Shown here: piece after piece, positions 37,690-48,602 of the stretch
Position numbering within the stretch: position 1 is the first letter of the stretch
How the letters are laid out: each line of letters begins with the position of its first letter
NCBI GenBank assembly: GCA_963971405.1
Contig: OZ020489.1
Location: 16,084,290-16,148,289 of the forward strand
DNA length: 64,000 bases
Direction of reading: 5' to 3'
Source of the DNA: Psococerastis gibbosa
Taxonomy: Eukaryota; Arthropoda; Insecta; Psocodea; Psocidae
The notes under the pieces: generated by a model
What the model was told of the DNA's origin: nothing
Database searches by the model: none
What the model saw: the letters and a program-made list of their open reading frames with translations, nothing else
Program-made: the position numbers and the translations under genes

Positions 37690-38648
37690 TTAACCAAATC
37701 TAATGAAATTACTACCACCATTCCTTCTCTTATGCTGACTGAAGTAGCCCTCGGGATGTGAATAGTACAAGTATTCAGGTATAAGATATTCATCTGGTAC
37801 AATCCAATCTTGCGGCTGAGGCTGAAAATAACTTTCTAGATCAACATATCTCTTTTGAAGATCGGATTCTGAATCAATCCCAATTTGGTCCATAACTTCT
37901 ACGTCTCTTCGGGAGCGGTCATTTTCCACGTCCCAGAGGGTAGCTGGCTGAGTGTCCCTCTTGATGCGTATTATGGGTCCGTTTTTGGGCTTATCCGCTT
38001 GAAGATCAAGTCCTCCACTTTCTACCTCCACGTCGTCATCGTCAATTTTCTGATCTTCTGTATCTGCCTCGGGTTCACTCCTTCCAAATCGAAGGAAGCC
38101 AGATTCATTCTTCAATGCTGTTGCTAACTTCTTAGGAGAATCATAGAAGTCAGCAGCATTTAAGTCTTTATCCCCGTTAAGTCGACCAAATCTCATGAAA
38201 TTATCTTTACCTCTGCCAAAGCGCATAAAATTATCTTTTGCCCTACCAAATCTCATAAAATTGTCTTTGCCTCTGCCGAATCGCATGAAATCGTCTTTCC
38301 CTCTGCCAAAACGCATGAAACTATCTTTTGCTCTTCCAAAGCGCATAAAGTTGTCTTTTCCTCTAATGAGCCTTTTCAGCTCGTCAATTTTGTCTTTTCC
38401 AGGTAAAGCGTAAATTTCTTCCAATTGTTCATCTTCCGGCCGCTCAAATCGCATAAAGTTATCTCTGGCTGCTCGACTGACTCTCGCAAAGGACATGAGA
38501 TTCTTTTGATTTCGTTCAGGAGACTCGTCATGGAAGTAACGACCACTCCTTCCAAACCTTATGAAGTTTTTGTCCAGTGCACTTCTTCTTGAGAAGGGAT
38601 CTTTTGTTGATCGTTTGACCAATCCACTGCTCCCATGAATAGTGGCAT
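37690..38648 (-). CDS. FMRFa: FMRFamide precursor, peptide-coding exon
   Basis: Main exon of a secreted neuropeptide precursor. Acceptor CTTTCCAG|ATGCCA, phase 1, stop TAA 37692-37690. With the upstream exon the precursor is 352 aa. Amidation units X-F-x-R-F-G with basic cleavage sites: SALDKNFIRFGR, then a run of six (GKDNFMRFGR, AKDSFMRFGR, GKDDFMRFGR, GKDNFMRFGR, AKDNFMRFGR, GKDNFMRFGR), later LKNESGFLRFGR, and a terminal NGGSNFIRFG directly before the stop: nine amidatable peptides. One copy, ARDNFMRFER, has Glu in place of the amide-donating Gly. An acidic spacer lies between units. The peptides would be amidated and released from neurons or neurohaemal organs. Confidence 0.95.
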
Positions 38649-40067
38649 CTGGAAAGATACAGTACATACTTAAGGGAGAGATTTCAAAATATTTTGTTAG
38701 CAAGGACTGGCCATGTAGTTTTGGACGAAATTAATTAATTTCTCGTTCCACAGCCGCAAAGGTGTGAAAGTGGTCATTTGAATAATTCATAACAAATAAA
38801 AGCTTGCGCATAAAAAGTAACAATTTCTCGCCTTAAATATTATTAGCCTATTAGCCTATCAGCCCTTCAGGAAACCCTGTTAAAGTGCAATAAACCGATT
38901 TTATAGAATATTAGTAGATCAGTCGGGTAAATAGACAGATTTTGGATAACGTTATCATTTTATTTGAATTTTAACAGAGAATTAATTAATTTCTTAGAAA
39001 ATGAAATGAAATGAAAAAAAAATGAAAGGAAATTCCTGGTTCACAAAACATTTTGAAACCTCTCCCTTAAGAGTAAAAGAAAGAAAAACAAATATTCGTA
39101 GATGGTCTCCATTCCATCGCATCATCAATCTTAGTGGCACGATGGAATGCATCAGATCCAATTTGAAAGCCATTAAATGCAATCATTAAAATTACATATA
39201 ATATACGGTATATTATACTGTATAACGGATCATCGTGAGGGGTTTTATGTTATATATTTATGTTACAGCCCAATAGTGGACCCATGCGAATATTCGCCTC
39301 TGCACACGATGAATAAGTTTTAAGCTTAATTATATCTGAAGCATATTTAAATATAAGAGATGAGTGTGGATTTATTTTTGGTACAAAACCGCCCAGCCGT
39401 CTTATGGAAATAATGTACTGTTGCATCTCCCTCTCCACTCGGCTGTCAACATTCTTTTATTATTAAGTCCACTCATGGTCCACTCCCTTTAGAATTTACA
39501 AAAAGATTGAAAACCATTGACGAGCCCGTCTTTCTTAGAATACTATAATAGTGTAAGTATTAGAATAAACAAAGTGCTTCATTGCATTTAATTAATGGCT
39601 TGACAGTACCGATGTAGTTCATAGAAATACTATATATTAACTGGAGCGGCGGGAGCCGTAATATGCCTTATGAGGCACCCGTTAACCACATAAGCCAACT
39701 ATCAAAGATAAGTACCAACGCAAAAAATATCGAAGTCTTACACATTGCAGCATAGCAGAATGGACACCTGGACCCGGTCAAAAACTCTGTACTTAGCTTG
39801 TGCAGGCTATTTTCCCCGCCTAATTGCGTACTTATCTTGTGCAGGCTACACTAACAGCAGTATTGACAACGGTCTCCAGCCACGGGATGATGTAGTTAAA
39901 TGCGTATTGTAGACAGGTTACAGGTTTTATGCTTTGGCCGTTGGCGTTAGTGAACAATTCGCCATGTCAGTGGTAGGTTTGGTGGGTAGGTTATTTATAT
40001 TGAATAGCATCTACGCACTATAGTATTGTATTATATGTTATATGCGGTACTGCATGTATGCAATTAC
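38649..40067 (-). other. FMRFamide intron
   Basis: GT-AG bounded, 1419 bp, AT-rich, no recognisable gene or repeat. Confidence 0.7.
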
Positions 40068-40176
40068 CTAGGGCGCTGTTGTCTCCGCTGGGGCCACTGT
40101 CTGCATCTTCTCCTAAACCCCCTTGCTGTTGGAGCAGGATGAGGAAGATCCAAACCAGCTGCCTCATTCCAGCACC
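40068..40176 (-). CDS. FMRFa: FMRFamide precursor, signal-peptide exon
   Basis: The ATG at 40167-40165 starts MRQLVWIFLILLQQQGGLGE, a signal peptide with hydrophobic core at residues 4-12, followed by an acidic spacer to Leu33. Donor CCCTAG|GTAATT leaves one G, which joins AT of the next exon to give Asp34; phases match exactly over a 1.4-kb intron. TTGTTTGTTGTTCAG|G at 40177 looks like an acceptor, so a non-coding first exon lies upstream. An in-frame ATG at 40200 lies in that intron and is not chosen. Confidence 0.85.
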
Positions 40177-40279
40177 CTGAACAACAAACAAATAACACAT
40201 TATGCGGCAGCTTAATTGATTAGTAGGTTTTCCATTCTAGGCATAGACTAATCCACGGACCACCCTTTGAACCTGATAA

Positions 40280-40674
40280 GGCGGGGATTCCACCGACCGG
40301 CTAGGGCTAAATACAAAAACGGTGACGTGGTAGCAGACATTCAAGACTTAGGCGGGGTTTCCACAAACCTCGCATTGCAGAATGCAAATGACATTGACGG
40401 AAATGTTTGTTTTCCTCTATTCCATAGTTAAAATTGATCAATGATCATACAGTAAAATCACAAACAAACAAATTAAAATTAAAAAATGGTGTCATGGGAT
40501 ATGTTAAGTACAAACATTTTAATAGATTTCTATAAAAAGAAAAATTCTAATTTCCGTCAATGTCATTTGAATTCTGCAATGCGAGGTCGGTGGAAACTCC
40601 GCCTAAGTCTTGAATGTCTGATACCACGTCACCGTTTTTGTATTTAGCCCTAGCCGGTCGGTGGAATCCCCGCC
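40280..40674. mobile_element. Nested foldback MITE, GGCGG..TTCCAC family, member 3
   Basis: Outer arms: GGCGGGGATTCCACCGACCG, then CTAGGGCTAAATACAAAAAC and GGTGACGTGGTAGCAGACAT, mirrored on the right. Exactly in the centre of the palindrome lies a second family member, 40351-40604, starting GGCGGGGTTTCCAC with arms CTCGCATTGCAGAATGCAAA. A near-copy of the whole nest is at 51827-52221. Confidence 0.93.
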
Positions 40675-40997
40675 TGAAGCATTGAAGCAGTAGAATTCGG
40701 GATGATATTATATAATTGTTTGATTTGATTTGAAAAAGAACAAAGTATTTAATAATAGTGAGAGAATTTATTGAAGATCATGCTTCATTAATGTTTATTC
40801 CGAGATTATAAACTTTTCACTTTTAAATCACAAATGGCGGGAAAACTTTACGACTTAACAATATTTGTTTTCTGCTCCGTTTTCTTGAGCGATTTGGTAT
40901 TTGCTGACGCAGACGCAGCTGGCTAGCTGGCATATAGACAGGCTTGTTGGCAAACAGGCGGGATGGCTAGCTGGCAGTTGCACCTGTAAACTGGTCT

Positions 40998-41137
40998 GGC
41001 GATTATTCCACCGACGTGGATTTTGAATGTGAATGTGTGATGACGTGGTAGCAGACATCATTAATATGTCTCTGTGATGTCTGCTACCACGTCATGACAT
41101 ATTCACATTCAAAATCCACGTCAATGGAATAGCCGCC
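40998..41137. mobile_element. Foldback MITE, GGCGG..TTCCAC family, member 4
   Basis: GGCGATTATTCCACCGACGT and its near complement at the right; arms include GGATTTTGAATGTGAATGTG and TGACGTGGTAGCAGACATCA. The latter module is also in members 3, 5, 6 and 7, while the former is unique. Confidence 0.9.
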
Positions 41138-41139
41138 TA

Positions 41140-41707
41140 AAGGCGAGGCTATATAAATCTGCTAAGCTTCCGAGTTACGATACAATGTTAGACATCTACG
41201 CAGTGCCCCTGAAGATGTCACCTGCAAATGTTTAAATGTTCGGAAGTACTCTTTCAGATCGACCACGGCCTATCATCCCGGATTCTACTGCTTCATCAAG
41301 TAAATCCGGCCGTGTTTTTGTTATTATATCAACCTTTGAAACCTTCCACAACCTTTAAGAACCACAATGGGGTTAGGATACGGTTACACTGCATTGGCCA
41401 TTTCGTCTCGCAGCACATACGGTAAGTATACACTTTGCTTCGGGCACACTTCAAAAATATGGACAAATTCATTTTGTATTCGGACATACTGAGGTACTGT
41501 ACTAGTATATAGGTATATACTGTATAGCCTAGATGTTGTTAAGAGACTATCAGAGACCCCGTAGTCCCTTTTTTTAATCAATTCTAATTTCACAGTAAAT
41601 ATCACCGTAGAGCCATTAATTGGGCGTTGGAAAATTGTTTCTCTTAATTTTGATGTACAATAGGTTTATATAATTACCTACTGTTGGAACTCCTTCGACC
41701 GTCAGTA
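41140..41707. other. Intergenic, no gene seen
   Basis: Short open frames only. Around 41600-41690 a stretch (TTAATTTTGATGTACAATAG, GGAACTCCTTCGACC) recalls parts of 43040-43170 and 53820-53950, probably a worn repeat. Confidence 0.4.
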
Positions 41708-41932
41708 GGATGGACATGTAGCGTACTGGTACGGACTCTGACTTTCACCCGAAAGGTTGTTGGTTCGAGTCCCACACTGGCTACATTTTCTGGCCATGCT
41801 TCGGAGGGCATGTAAAGCAGGCGGTCCCGGGCCTACCTAGTTGAGTGTAAGAGAAGGCTTTATAGCCCTAACTCCGCTAGGTTGGCTCAGTAATAGAAAC
41901 AATGAAAGTCCTTATTTATTTATTTATTATGG
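41708..41932 (+). mobile_element. SINE family 1, fullest copy (tRNA-derived)
   Basis: A-box TAGCGTACTGG at about 41721 and B-box GGTTCGAGTCC at about 41761, correctly spaced for a Pol III promoter. Body: GCTTCGGAGGGCATGTAAAG, GCTTTATAGCCCTAACTCCG; tail (TTTA)n. Other copies: 8457, 31998 (reverse), 34062 and 46566. Confidence 0.88.
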
Positions 41933-41957
41933 ACATTTGACAAACCAATTTCCATAA

Positions 41958-41990
41958 GGCGGCAATTCCACCGGCAATTTTACTTCATAA
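41958..41990 (+). mobile_element. Solo GGCGG..TTCCAC end
   Basis: GGCGGCAATTCCACCGGCAA without a matching opposite end nearby. Another weak solo end is at 49083-49110. Confidence 0.45.
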
Positions 41991-42904
41991 ATTTATTTGA
42001 TTTTGTCATTATATATGATGTACAAGCAGACCTTCCTTAAATGCCCTGTGGATCAACATTGAACTACACTGCAATGTTTATCTTATCATAGAATTATAGA
42101 GCGGACTCTTACGAAAATTTTGGTGTTTTGGAATAGCGATGGACTCAAAAATTTACCAAGTTAGAAACGTTTAAAAAACAACACTGTCGTTCATATCTGA
42201 TACCCAAGGCAGTCAATGTACTAGGTAAAGGGTACCTACTACTAGTACTACTAGTAGTATAAAGCCTCATAATAAATCTCTGTTCATATTAAGCACTATT
42301 ATTATGAATACCTAATAAAAATATAAAGTTAGGATTAAAATTTATGCAAAAACGAAACTTTCCAGATAGACAGTCAAACTAACTCTTTATTTTAAGTATA
42401 AGGGAAAATATTTTCTTCAGATTTTGTAGTCGATAAACGGGAGAGTAGTAGGTAAGGGCGAGGCATGGTAGGGGTGAATCAATCAAAACTTTTACTTGTT
42501 TCATAGGACCTTACTGACGCAAACTTAATGTAATTTGGAATATTACCTGCTGCAAATAAAAAAGAAACAAAGTGTGACGCAAGGGTGGATCCCCCACCCA
42601 AAAAAATTCACCCATCACTACATACAGTATATCTAATCTTTATTATTATTATTCAGAGAGTTGAGCTAACGTAGGTCTTGAGACCCTTTGAACAGCATAA
42701 TTATTGGTATCACAACCATTGCTAATTAATCAACTGTTGAAAAACAGCAGTTTAACCTTGTAAGCAAAGACAGCATGACCTTCGATGGCAAGTCAATCAG
42801 ATCGACCTGGTCCAACATTAAAAACATGAAAAGGAAAGGTCAATAACCTCTGCCATAACTTTCACGGAGCGCCTGACGGTATATGATTATGCAACCGTGT
42901 CATT

Positions 42905-43320
42905 TACTTTGGGAAGTTGTTAAGGGTCAACCGGAGTCGCCCATATTCCATTTTCTGTTCAAACTTCAATGTCTTATGAAATATGGAACGCAGAACAATG
43001 AAAAAATACTGAGTCGCAAGAAGAATTTTTTCTCCTAATTTTGATCTATAGTATGTGGCCTTAACTAACCACAATTCGCCACATTTGATGAACTCCTTGA
43101 ATTCCTTCAACTCGAACTCCTGAGTTCACTAACTATAGGCGATCAGTATTAATGATTGCAACATACTATGTATCAAAATTAGGAGTAAAAATTCTTCTTG
43201 TGACTCAGCATTTTTTCATTGTTCTACGTTCGATATTTCATGAGAAATTGAAGTTTGCACAGAAATGGAATATCGGCGACTCCGGTTTGCCCTTAATGGG
43301 CAACCTGACCAACATAGACG
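42905..43320. repeat. Long inverted repeat, arms about 150 bp
   Basis: Left arm 42905-43060 and right arm 43160-43320 pair: for example CGGAGTCGCCCATATTCCAT and ATGGAATATCGGCGACTCCG, and AAGAAGAATTTTTTCTCCTA against TAGGAGTAAAAATTCTTCTT. The arms can be read as short frames (ATYY.SKLG.KILL.TQ.FFI), so they may come from a transposon. Confidence 0.85.
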
Positions 43321-43889
43321 AAAATAAAAAATGCGCATGATGTTTGATTTACCATATCCAATACAAAGAACAATGTTCTGCCTGATTAAGGAATATATGT
43401 TAAATATCCCCCTAATGGTTTGCACTTTGTGTGACATAATTGTATCTTGCAGTGGAATTTGGGTTTCGACACCACGTACATGGTTCTTCTAGTACGATAT
43501 TCTCCTACAACAAACAAGGAAAGAGCAGTAAAATCTAAGCGTGGTACATACTGTATTTATTCTACGATTGGCTCCAAAAAAATCATTGAGTGGATTTTAA
43601 ATTGAAATTGAGGAGATATTAAGATAGCATGGAACCGTAAGGAGAGATTTACAAATAGGAAGGTGAGCTTGTCGTCAAGAGGCTGCATATTGTGGTACTT
43701 ATCACATTAATAACAACATCCCCCAAAGGGCTACTTTTTTATCATCTAACACTTCACCAACTTAATATGAAATTATGATGTTTTATGTTTAAAGTCAACA
43801 GTTTCCTGTTGCATCAGGGATTTTCCCTGCCGTGCCGTTAACATTATTTTATGGCCTTTATCTACTCGTAAGTAGGCCAATTTATCGCA

Positions 43890-44110
43890 TATAACCGAAA
43901 TTAGAGGATTTAGAAAAATCTGGACATAGCGGAATTCGAACACATGATCTATGGCTATTCAGGGCATCGTCCAGCAATTAATAGGTGTAGATCGTGGGTT
44001 CAAATTCCGCTATGTCCAGATTTTTATAAATCCTCTAATTTCGGTTATAATGAGGAGGTTACCTCTTCATTATAAGTTAGTTTAATCTTTAATGTCAGTA
44101 TTACATAGTA
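43890..44110. mobile_element. Head-to-head inverted dimer of SINE family 2
   Basis: Same architecture as 36790-37015: AATCTGGACATAGCGGAATT..CGAACACATGATCTA, then GTAGATCGTGGGTTCAAATT and CCGCTATGTCCAGATTTT, continuing into AATCCTCTAATTTCGGTTAT. The arms pair over about 90 bp. Confidence 0.8.
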
Positions 44111-44399
44111 TATTGTATAATGCAGAAATATTATAGGAGTACTTACTATCCAGTATTTAGCATGCTAAGCCTTGTTATCTGTTAAATCGAGAATTCCATT
44201 CACCATGTTGTCCCGCAAGAAACACACAATTATGAATAAAAATAATATTATTATTATAATATAATAATCACTTCACTTCTTTCCTTGACCAGTAACCCCG
44301 GACAAGGTGCATATATTGAGAAAAAGCAATTTGCTATTAATCATCATTATCACGCTCAGGCTTCCGCTTATCGAGCGATCTTAGTGCAGTGGCACTGCA

Positions 44400-44745
44400 A
44401 GATATAAAATGTAATTAATAATAATTAATAATAATTAATAATAATAAACCATTATAGTGTACTGTGTACTCACTCTAGCCTTCTGCAATGAGTGAGATCC
44501 TTCTGAACTCTGAAGGATGGTATTGTTATATATATAATAAAATTTATATATATATAATATAAAAATATATGTGTAAAATTATATGTATAATAAAATGGCT
44601 AATAGTCTGCATTTGAAATTATTTAAAAAAAAAAAATTATTTTCCCTATTTTGTTCAATTCTTTTAGTTTAAGTGGCAATTTTTTTTTCTTCTTCTTCTT
44701 CGGCCGGTACTCCCCTGCGCCGAAGGAATATATTTATAAATTAAC

Positions 44746-44791
<46 letters not shown>

Positions 44792-44800
44792 TGTGTATTG
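44400..44800. repeat. Simple repeats
   Basis: (TAATAAT)n-like stretch at 44412-44450, TATA-rich stretch at 44520-44600 and a pure (AAT)n run at 44743-44792. No gene. Confidence 0.9.
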
Positions 44801-44929
44801 AAAACATTTTACATTACACAGGTCAGCAGTAGCCACAACAGCTACATAGCTGAAAGAGAATCAACGTATAGTATCCCTCAAATTAAAAATAGAAATAGAA
44901 ATAAATAAAACACAGCATTACATAATAAA

Positions 44930-46230
44930 TTAATGAATTAATTAAATATTTTTTCATTAAATAAACAAATAAAGGATTTATATATCTTCCTTATTGTTCT
45001 GGAATTGTGCCTGGAATAAATAACTAGTGGTTCATGGCTACTCCCAACTGATACATAATGTATCTTGATGAATGAATCTTATGAAGCCTGAAATATACCT
45101 TACAATAGTAAACTCAAGAATTCCAATTTTTGTGGTTAACATGCTGATTTATGAAATCTCATCGTTGATGTACAAGCACCCACTGGAGCGCTATAAATCA
45201 ACAGAGATTCAATTTCAAGTCGACGGATAAAAGAATGGGGAGGAATGTTAGCGAGGATTGGAAAGAGATTGATTTAAAAAAAGTACAGCCTTTAGTGACG
45301 ACACATATCAGTCTGTTGTCGATATAAAGGCTAGAAACACAACCCAGAAGAAAACTTCTTCAAATATCAGTTGATTTGAATTCGGAAAATGAAAGTTTAT
45401 CTAATTCTACATGAAAAACTTCGGACTATAATATACTGTTGCTACCTAAATTAGTTGAGTTTCATTTCGCGCCGATATAGGAGGGGCAGCAAATATTAAT
45501 TTCGATTGACTCGCTTTGTGAGTCAATGTTTACTGCTTGGCAACGCAAACCCGCGACCCCGCGTACCTACACATTTTATCGGCTTGATGTGTTGACTTTA
45601 GAGTGTTACTGCCTTTTTGTCAATTTCTGTCATTAAAAAGAGTTTACGCATTTGGTGCTACATTATTTGCTGTCCTATTTATACGTAACATAAGAAAAGC
45701 TTTGTGATGATCAAAAGCAGCTACCGGTAGTTGATGAACCGAAGAGATATACAATCTAAGAAGTCTACGCTGTCTAAGATGAGATATTTGATCTCTCCAA
45801 AAATATTTTTGAATCCTTTTTTCATCGACTTGTCATAGGAGACATGACGGTGGGCCCCCTGGAATTGAAATAAAATGGCGGGAAGCGAATGTCCTATCTC
45901 TCCTAAGTTATATAGAGCTCAGGGGTTCACATGTTATAAGCAACCTATGCGATGCGATGCGACTTGAAACCAGTTTAGTAATGAAGATGAAACAATGTTG
46001 TATTGCTGTAACGGTGTAACTAGAATGTAGGAAATTTATGAAGATGTTGTGTCGGTGTGGGTTATTAATGAACGGGATAAATCGCTCAGAAATTAGATCC
46101 GATACAAGCTCTAATTTCACCCATAATTTCATTGAGTTATTGCTCAAGATATTGCTGTTGAAATACAAGATAATAGCTTATATTATAAGAAAAAAAGACA
46201 AAAAATACTGCACCTTGCTACAGGTAGGCT
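44930..46230. other. Intergenic, no gene seen
   Basis: AT-rich sequence with only short frames. A fragment at 45640-45720 (TTTATACGTAACATAAGAAA, GCTTTGTGATGATCAAA) is the reverse 3' end of the poly-G repeat family. Confidence 0.4.
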
Positions 46231-46234
46231 AATT

Positions 46235-46425
46235 TAAAAAATTGTCCCGAGATATGATTTTTGTGAACCCTCATACCAAATTATAATCCACCGAGTAGTT
46301 TGCCCACAAATTGATGAACAGGGAACAGACAGAGTTCAAAACGTGTAAATCCACTGAAATCTCGAAATCAAGAATTTCGGCCATCACAAAGCTTTCCTTA
46401 TACCTACTACATATAAATATGAAAA
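46235..46425 (+). repeat. Poly-G repeat family, 3' fragment
   Basis: TGTCCCGAGATATGATTTTT, CGTGTAAATCCACTGAAATC and CATCACAAAGCTTTCCTTAT match the 3' third of copies d and e. Confidence 0.75.
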
Positions 46426-46565
46426 CAAAAATAGTTTGAATAGTGATTAAAACTAAAGCTAGCCCTAGCGTTGTGCAATTATACCATTATAATTAAGATA
46501 AAAATGCAAAGTTTTACTTTTTTTTAAATCAAATTTATTTTTCCCGAAGAATCTTACTAGTTACT

Positions 46566-46708
46566 AATCGCATGCTTCGGAGGGCTTGTAAAGCAGGTGG
46601 TCCCAGACCTTCCTAGTTGAGTGTAAGAGAGGGCTTTATAGTTCTAACTCCGCTAGGTTGCGCTTAGTCATAGAACAAAATATGCATTATTTATTTATTT
46701 ATGTATTC
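46566..46708 (+). mobile_element. SINE family 1 body fragment
   Basis: ATGCTTCGGAGGGCTTGTAA, GAGGGCTTTATAGTTCTAAC and a (TTTA)n tail. Confidence 0.8.
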
Positions 46709-46889
46709 CTTACCGATACTCTTCTAGCTACTATGGAACTTAGGGTGCATACCTCTGGAACTGGCAAAATAAACAACGGAATTCTGGGACACCAGTAGGT
46801 GGATACTGTATGCTTTAATCTTCTGTTTGGGATTATGGCTGACTAGGGAGAGATTTCGTGGGGTTTCCCTTTAATTTCCTTCCCATTTC

Positions 46890-47250
46890 AATTTTGAGGA
46901 TGCATTTGAGTTAGACAGATGTCTATTAAAAATTCAAATTTACTTAATGAATATATGCTAATTATGTTACGGCTGGGAAGAGGCGATGAAGATTGGTAAG
47001 TGTTAAGCGGTAATTGGTAAGTGGTAAGAATGATAATATTTAGCGTGAATTTTATGAATTTATTTAGGATCATTAAGTGAACGACAAAATGACATGCAAG
47101 GAAAGCTGTCCCGCCTGGCCCGGGTCCACCCAACCTTAACCGATACCTTCCCCCGTCGGTAGGGGAAAACGTGACTGCCGGAAATGATTCTGCCTACAAA
47201 ATCTGTAATAATGCAGTAGTTATTTTTAACAATGAGTGACAGCAAGTTTT
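46890..47250 (-). repeat. Dispersed repeat (VGWT type)
   Basis: The inverse strand carries GGTTGGGTGGACCCGGGCC and a 60-codon frame with VFPYRRGKVSVKVGWTRARR, related to 12870-13110 (VFPTRVGWT). Host or transposon origin unknown. Confidence 0.45.
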
Positions 47251-47559
47251 ACAAAGTTACTAAGGAGATTATTATGTTTAATAATGCAGTAGTTAAGAGA
47301 GAGGAATAAAGGAATCCTCTTCCAGTCGCTGGCTACCATGTTGTTTGTGTTTTGTTTCTTTAATACTCAAATAGGTCCACAGGTTTATGCGCCCAAAATA
47401 TCAGAAGTGGGTAGGAATATTAATGTTATGGTATTCTGTGAGAATGTTGTTTATATTTTGAGATTTTATTCATGTCAATCGAAGGGAAGTTAACTGGCAA
47501 AAGATCATCAGGTAGTAGTATGGTTTGACACAGTCCCAGGCCACGGTGTGGGCCCATAG

Positions 47560-47770
47560 GACTCCAGTGGACCTCCTGATTATAGTGGATTCCGAACCAC
47601 TTGGGAAACACAGTCAAGTCACACGATTAGTTCGGAGGTGACCAGGACAAGTCCTACCATGTTTCCATACCGGCACTGTGCACACGACCAAGTTATCTGC
47701 AGCTTTGAACCTGCTCTGGTCCGCTGGATTCAACATGGTATGGCGGCCGGCTTAAAAAGATCATCAGGTA
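47560..47770 (-). mobile_element. SINE-like family B, partial copy
   Basis: GGACCTCCTGATTATAGTGG, GATTAGTTCGGAGGTGACCA and ATTCAACATGGTATGGC, as in the other reverse copies; the GAGGCACCCTAAGG part is missing. Confidence 0.7.
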
Positions 47771-47779
47771 CTGTCCGTC

Positions 47780-48595
47780 TTTATTGGCGCCAAAACGTAC
47801 CTTTTATCGAACCAATACCATTTTGATAGAAAAAGTCATATACTACAGTTGTATCTATGAGCCTACTGCTACTGCGTGTGATTATTATACTTAGGTAGGT
47901 GGATGGAATGCATCCATTGGACAAAGTTTGAACGTCTATGAACCCCATTTTTAAATTAATTTAATTGTAAGAATTGGCCGGAAAGCCCAAAATTTGCCCA
48001 GTGTGAAATTAAGACAAGCTCCTAGGCTAGATTATTAATTTCCTTTTATTGTAAATAATCAAAGGCGACGGTAAAAAATGTTCAGTGCATCGGCCAAGCC
48101 TACTTCAAAGGAAGGGCCATGAAATAAGATTGACACTTTCAATTGTAGTGCAAATATTTTAGTATGGTTCAAAATGTGGATGGGCCATGCAGGAGCCAGG
48201 CAGTAGGACACAGGGGCCGTGGCCCAAGCTGGCCCTTTCGTAGCACCACTAGTACCCCCTCTGGAAAGGATATGGTTTATTTTTAATTTTGGAATATACA
48301 ATTATTTGGCTTTGGCGAAAAAGCTGCTCGACCACAATACGAAGACACTTGGCTTATATTTTTAATGCACTTCGTAATAATGCCTGCTTATCTGTCATAT
48401 TGTAAGTTGCTGTCATCAAGTGTAGAGTCATGCTGCTACTGAAATGACTCTAAGCTTGATTATGATGAATATGAATTTTCTTCATTAATTAGCCTCACCA
48501 AGTGTCCTCGTATTGTGGTCAAGTATTGTACAGTTCTTACCTATACTCGGTTTCCTATCAATGTTCGTTTGAAACCATAGAAAGAACCGGATGTA
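47780..48595. other. Intergenic, no gene seen
   Basis: Short frames only, no recognised motif or repeat. Confidence 0.4.
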
Positions 48596-48602
48596 ACAGT
48601 AA

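Noticed and set aside
38195-38413. Plus-strand frame over the FMRFamide repeats (KLSLPLPKRIKLS..)
   Set aside because: It is the antisense shadow of the repeated FMRF units; the minus strand has the peptide logic and splice sites.
40168-40200. Upstream ATG (MCYLFVVQGAG) as the FMRFamide start
   Set aside because: It lies before a strong acceptor-like TTGTTTGTTGTTCAG; the later ATG gives a standard signal peptide.
41708-41790. tRNA gene
   Set aside because: A and B boxes are present, but the copy continues into a dispersed body with a TTTA tail, as in a SINE.
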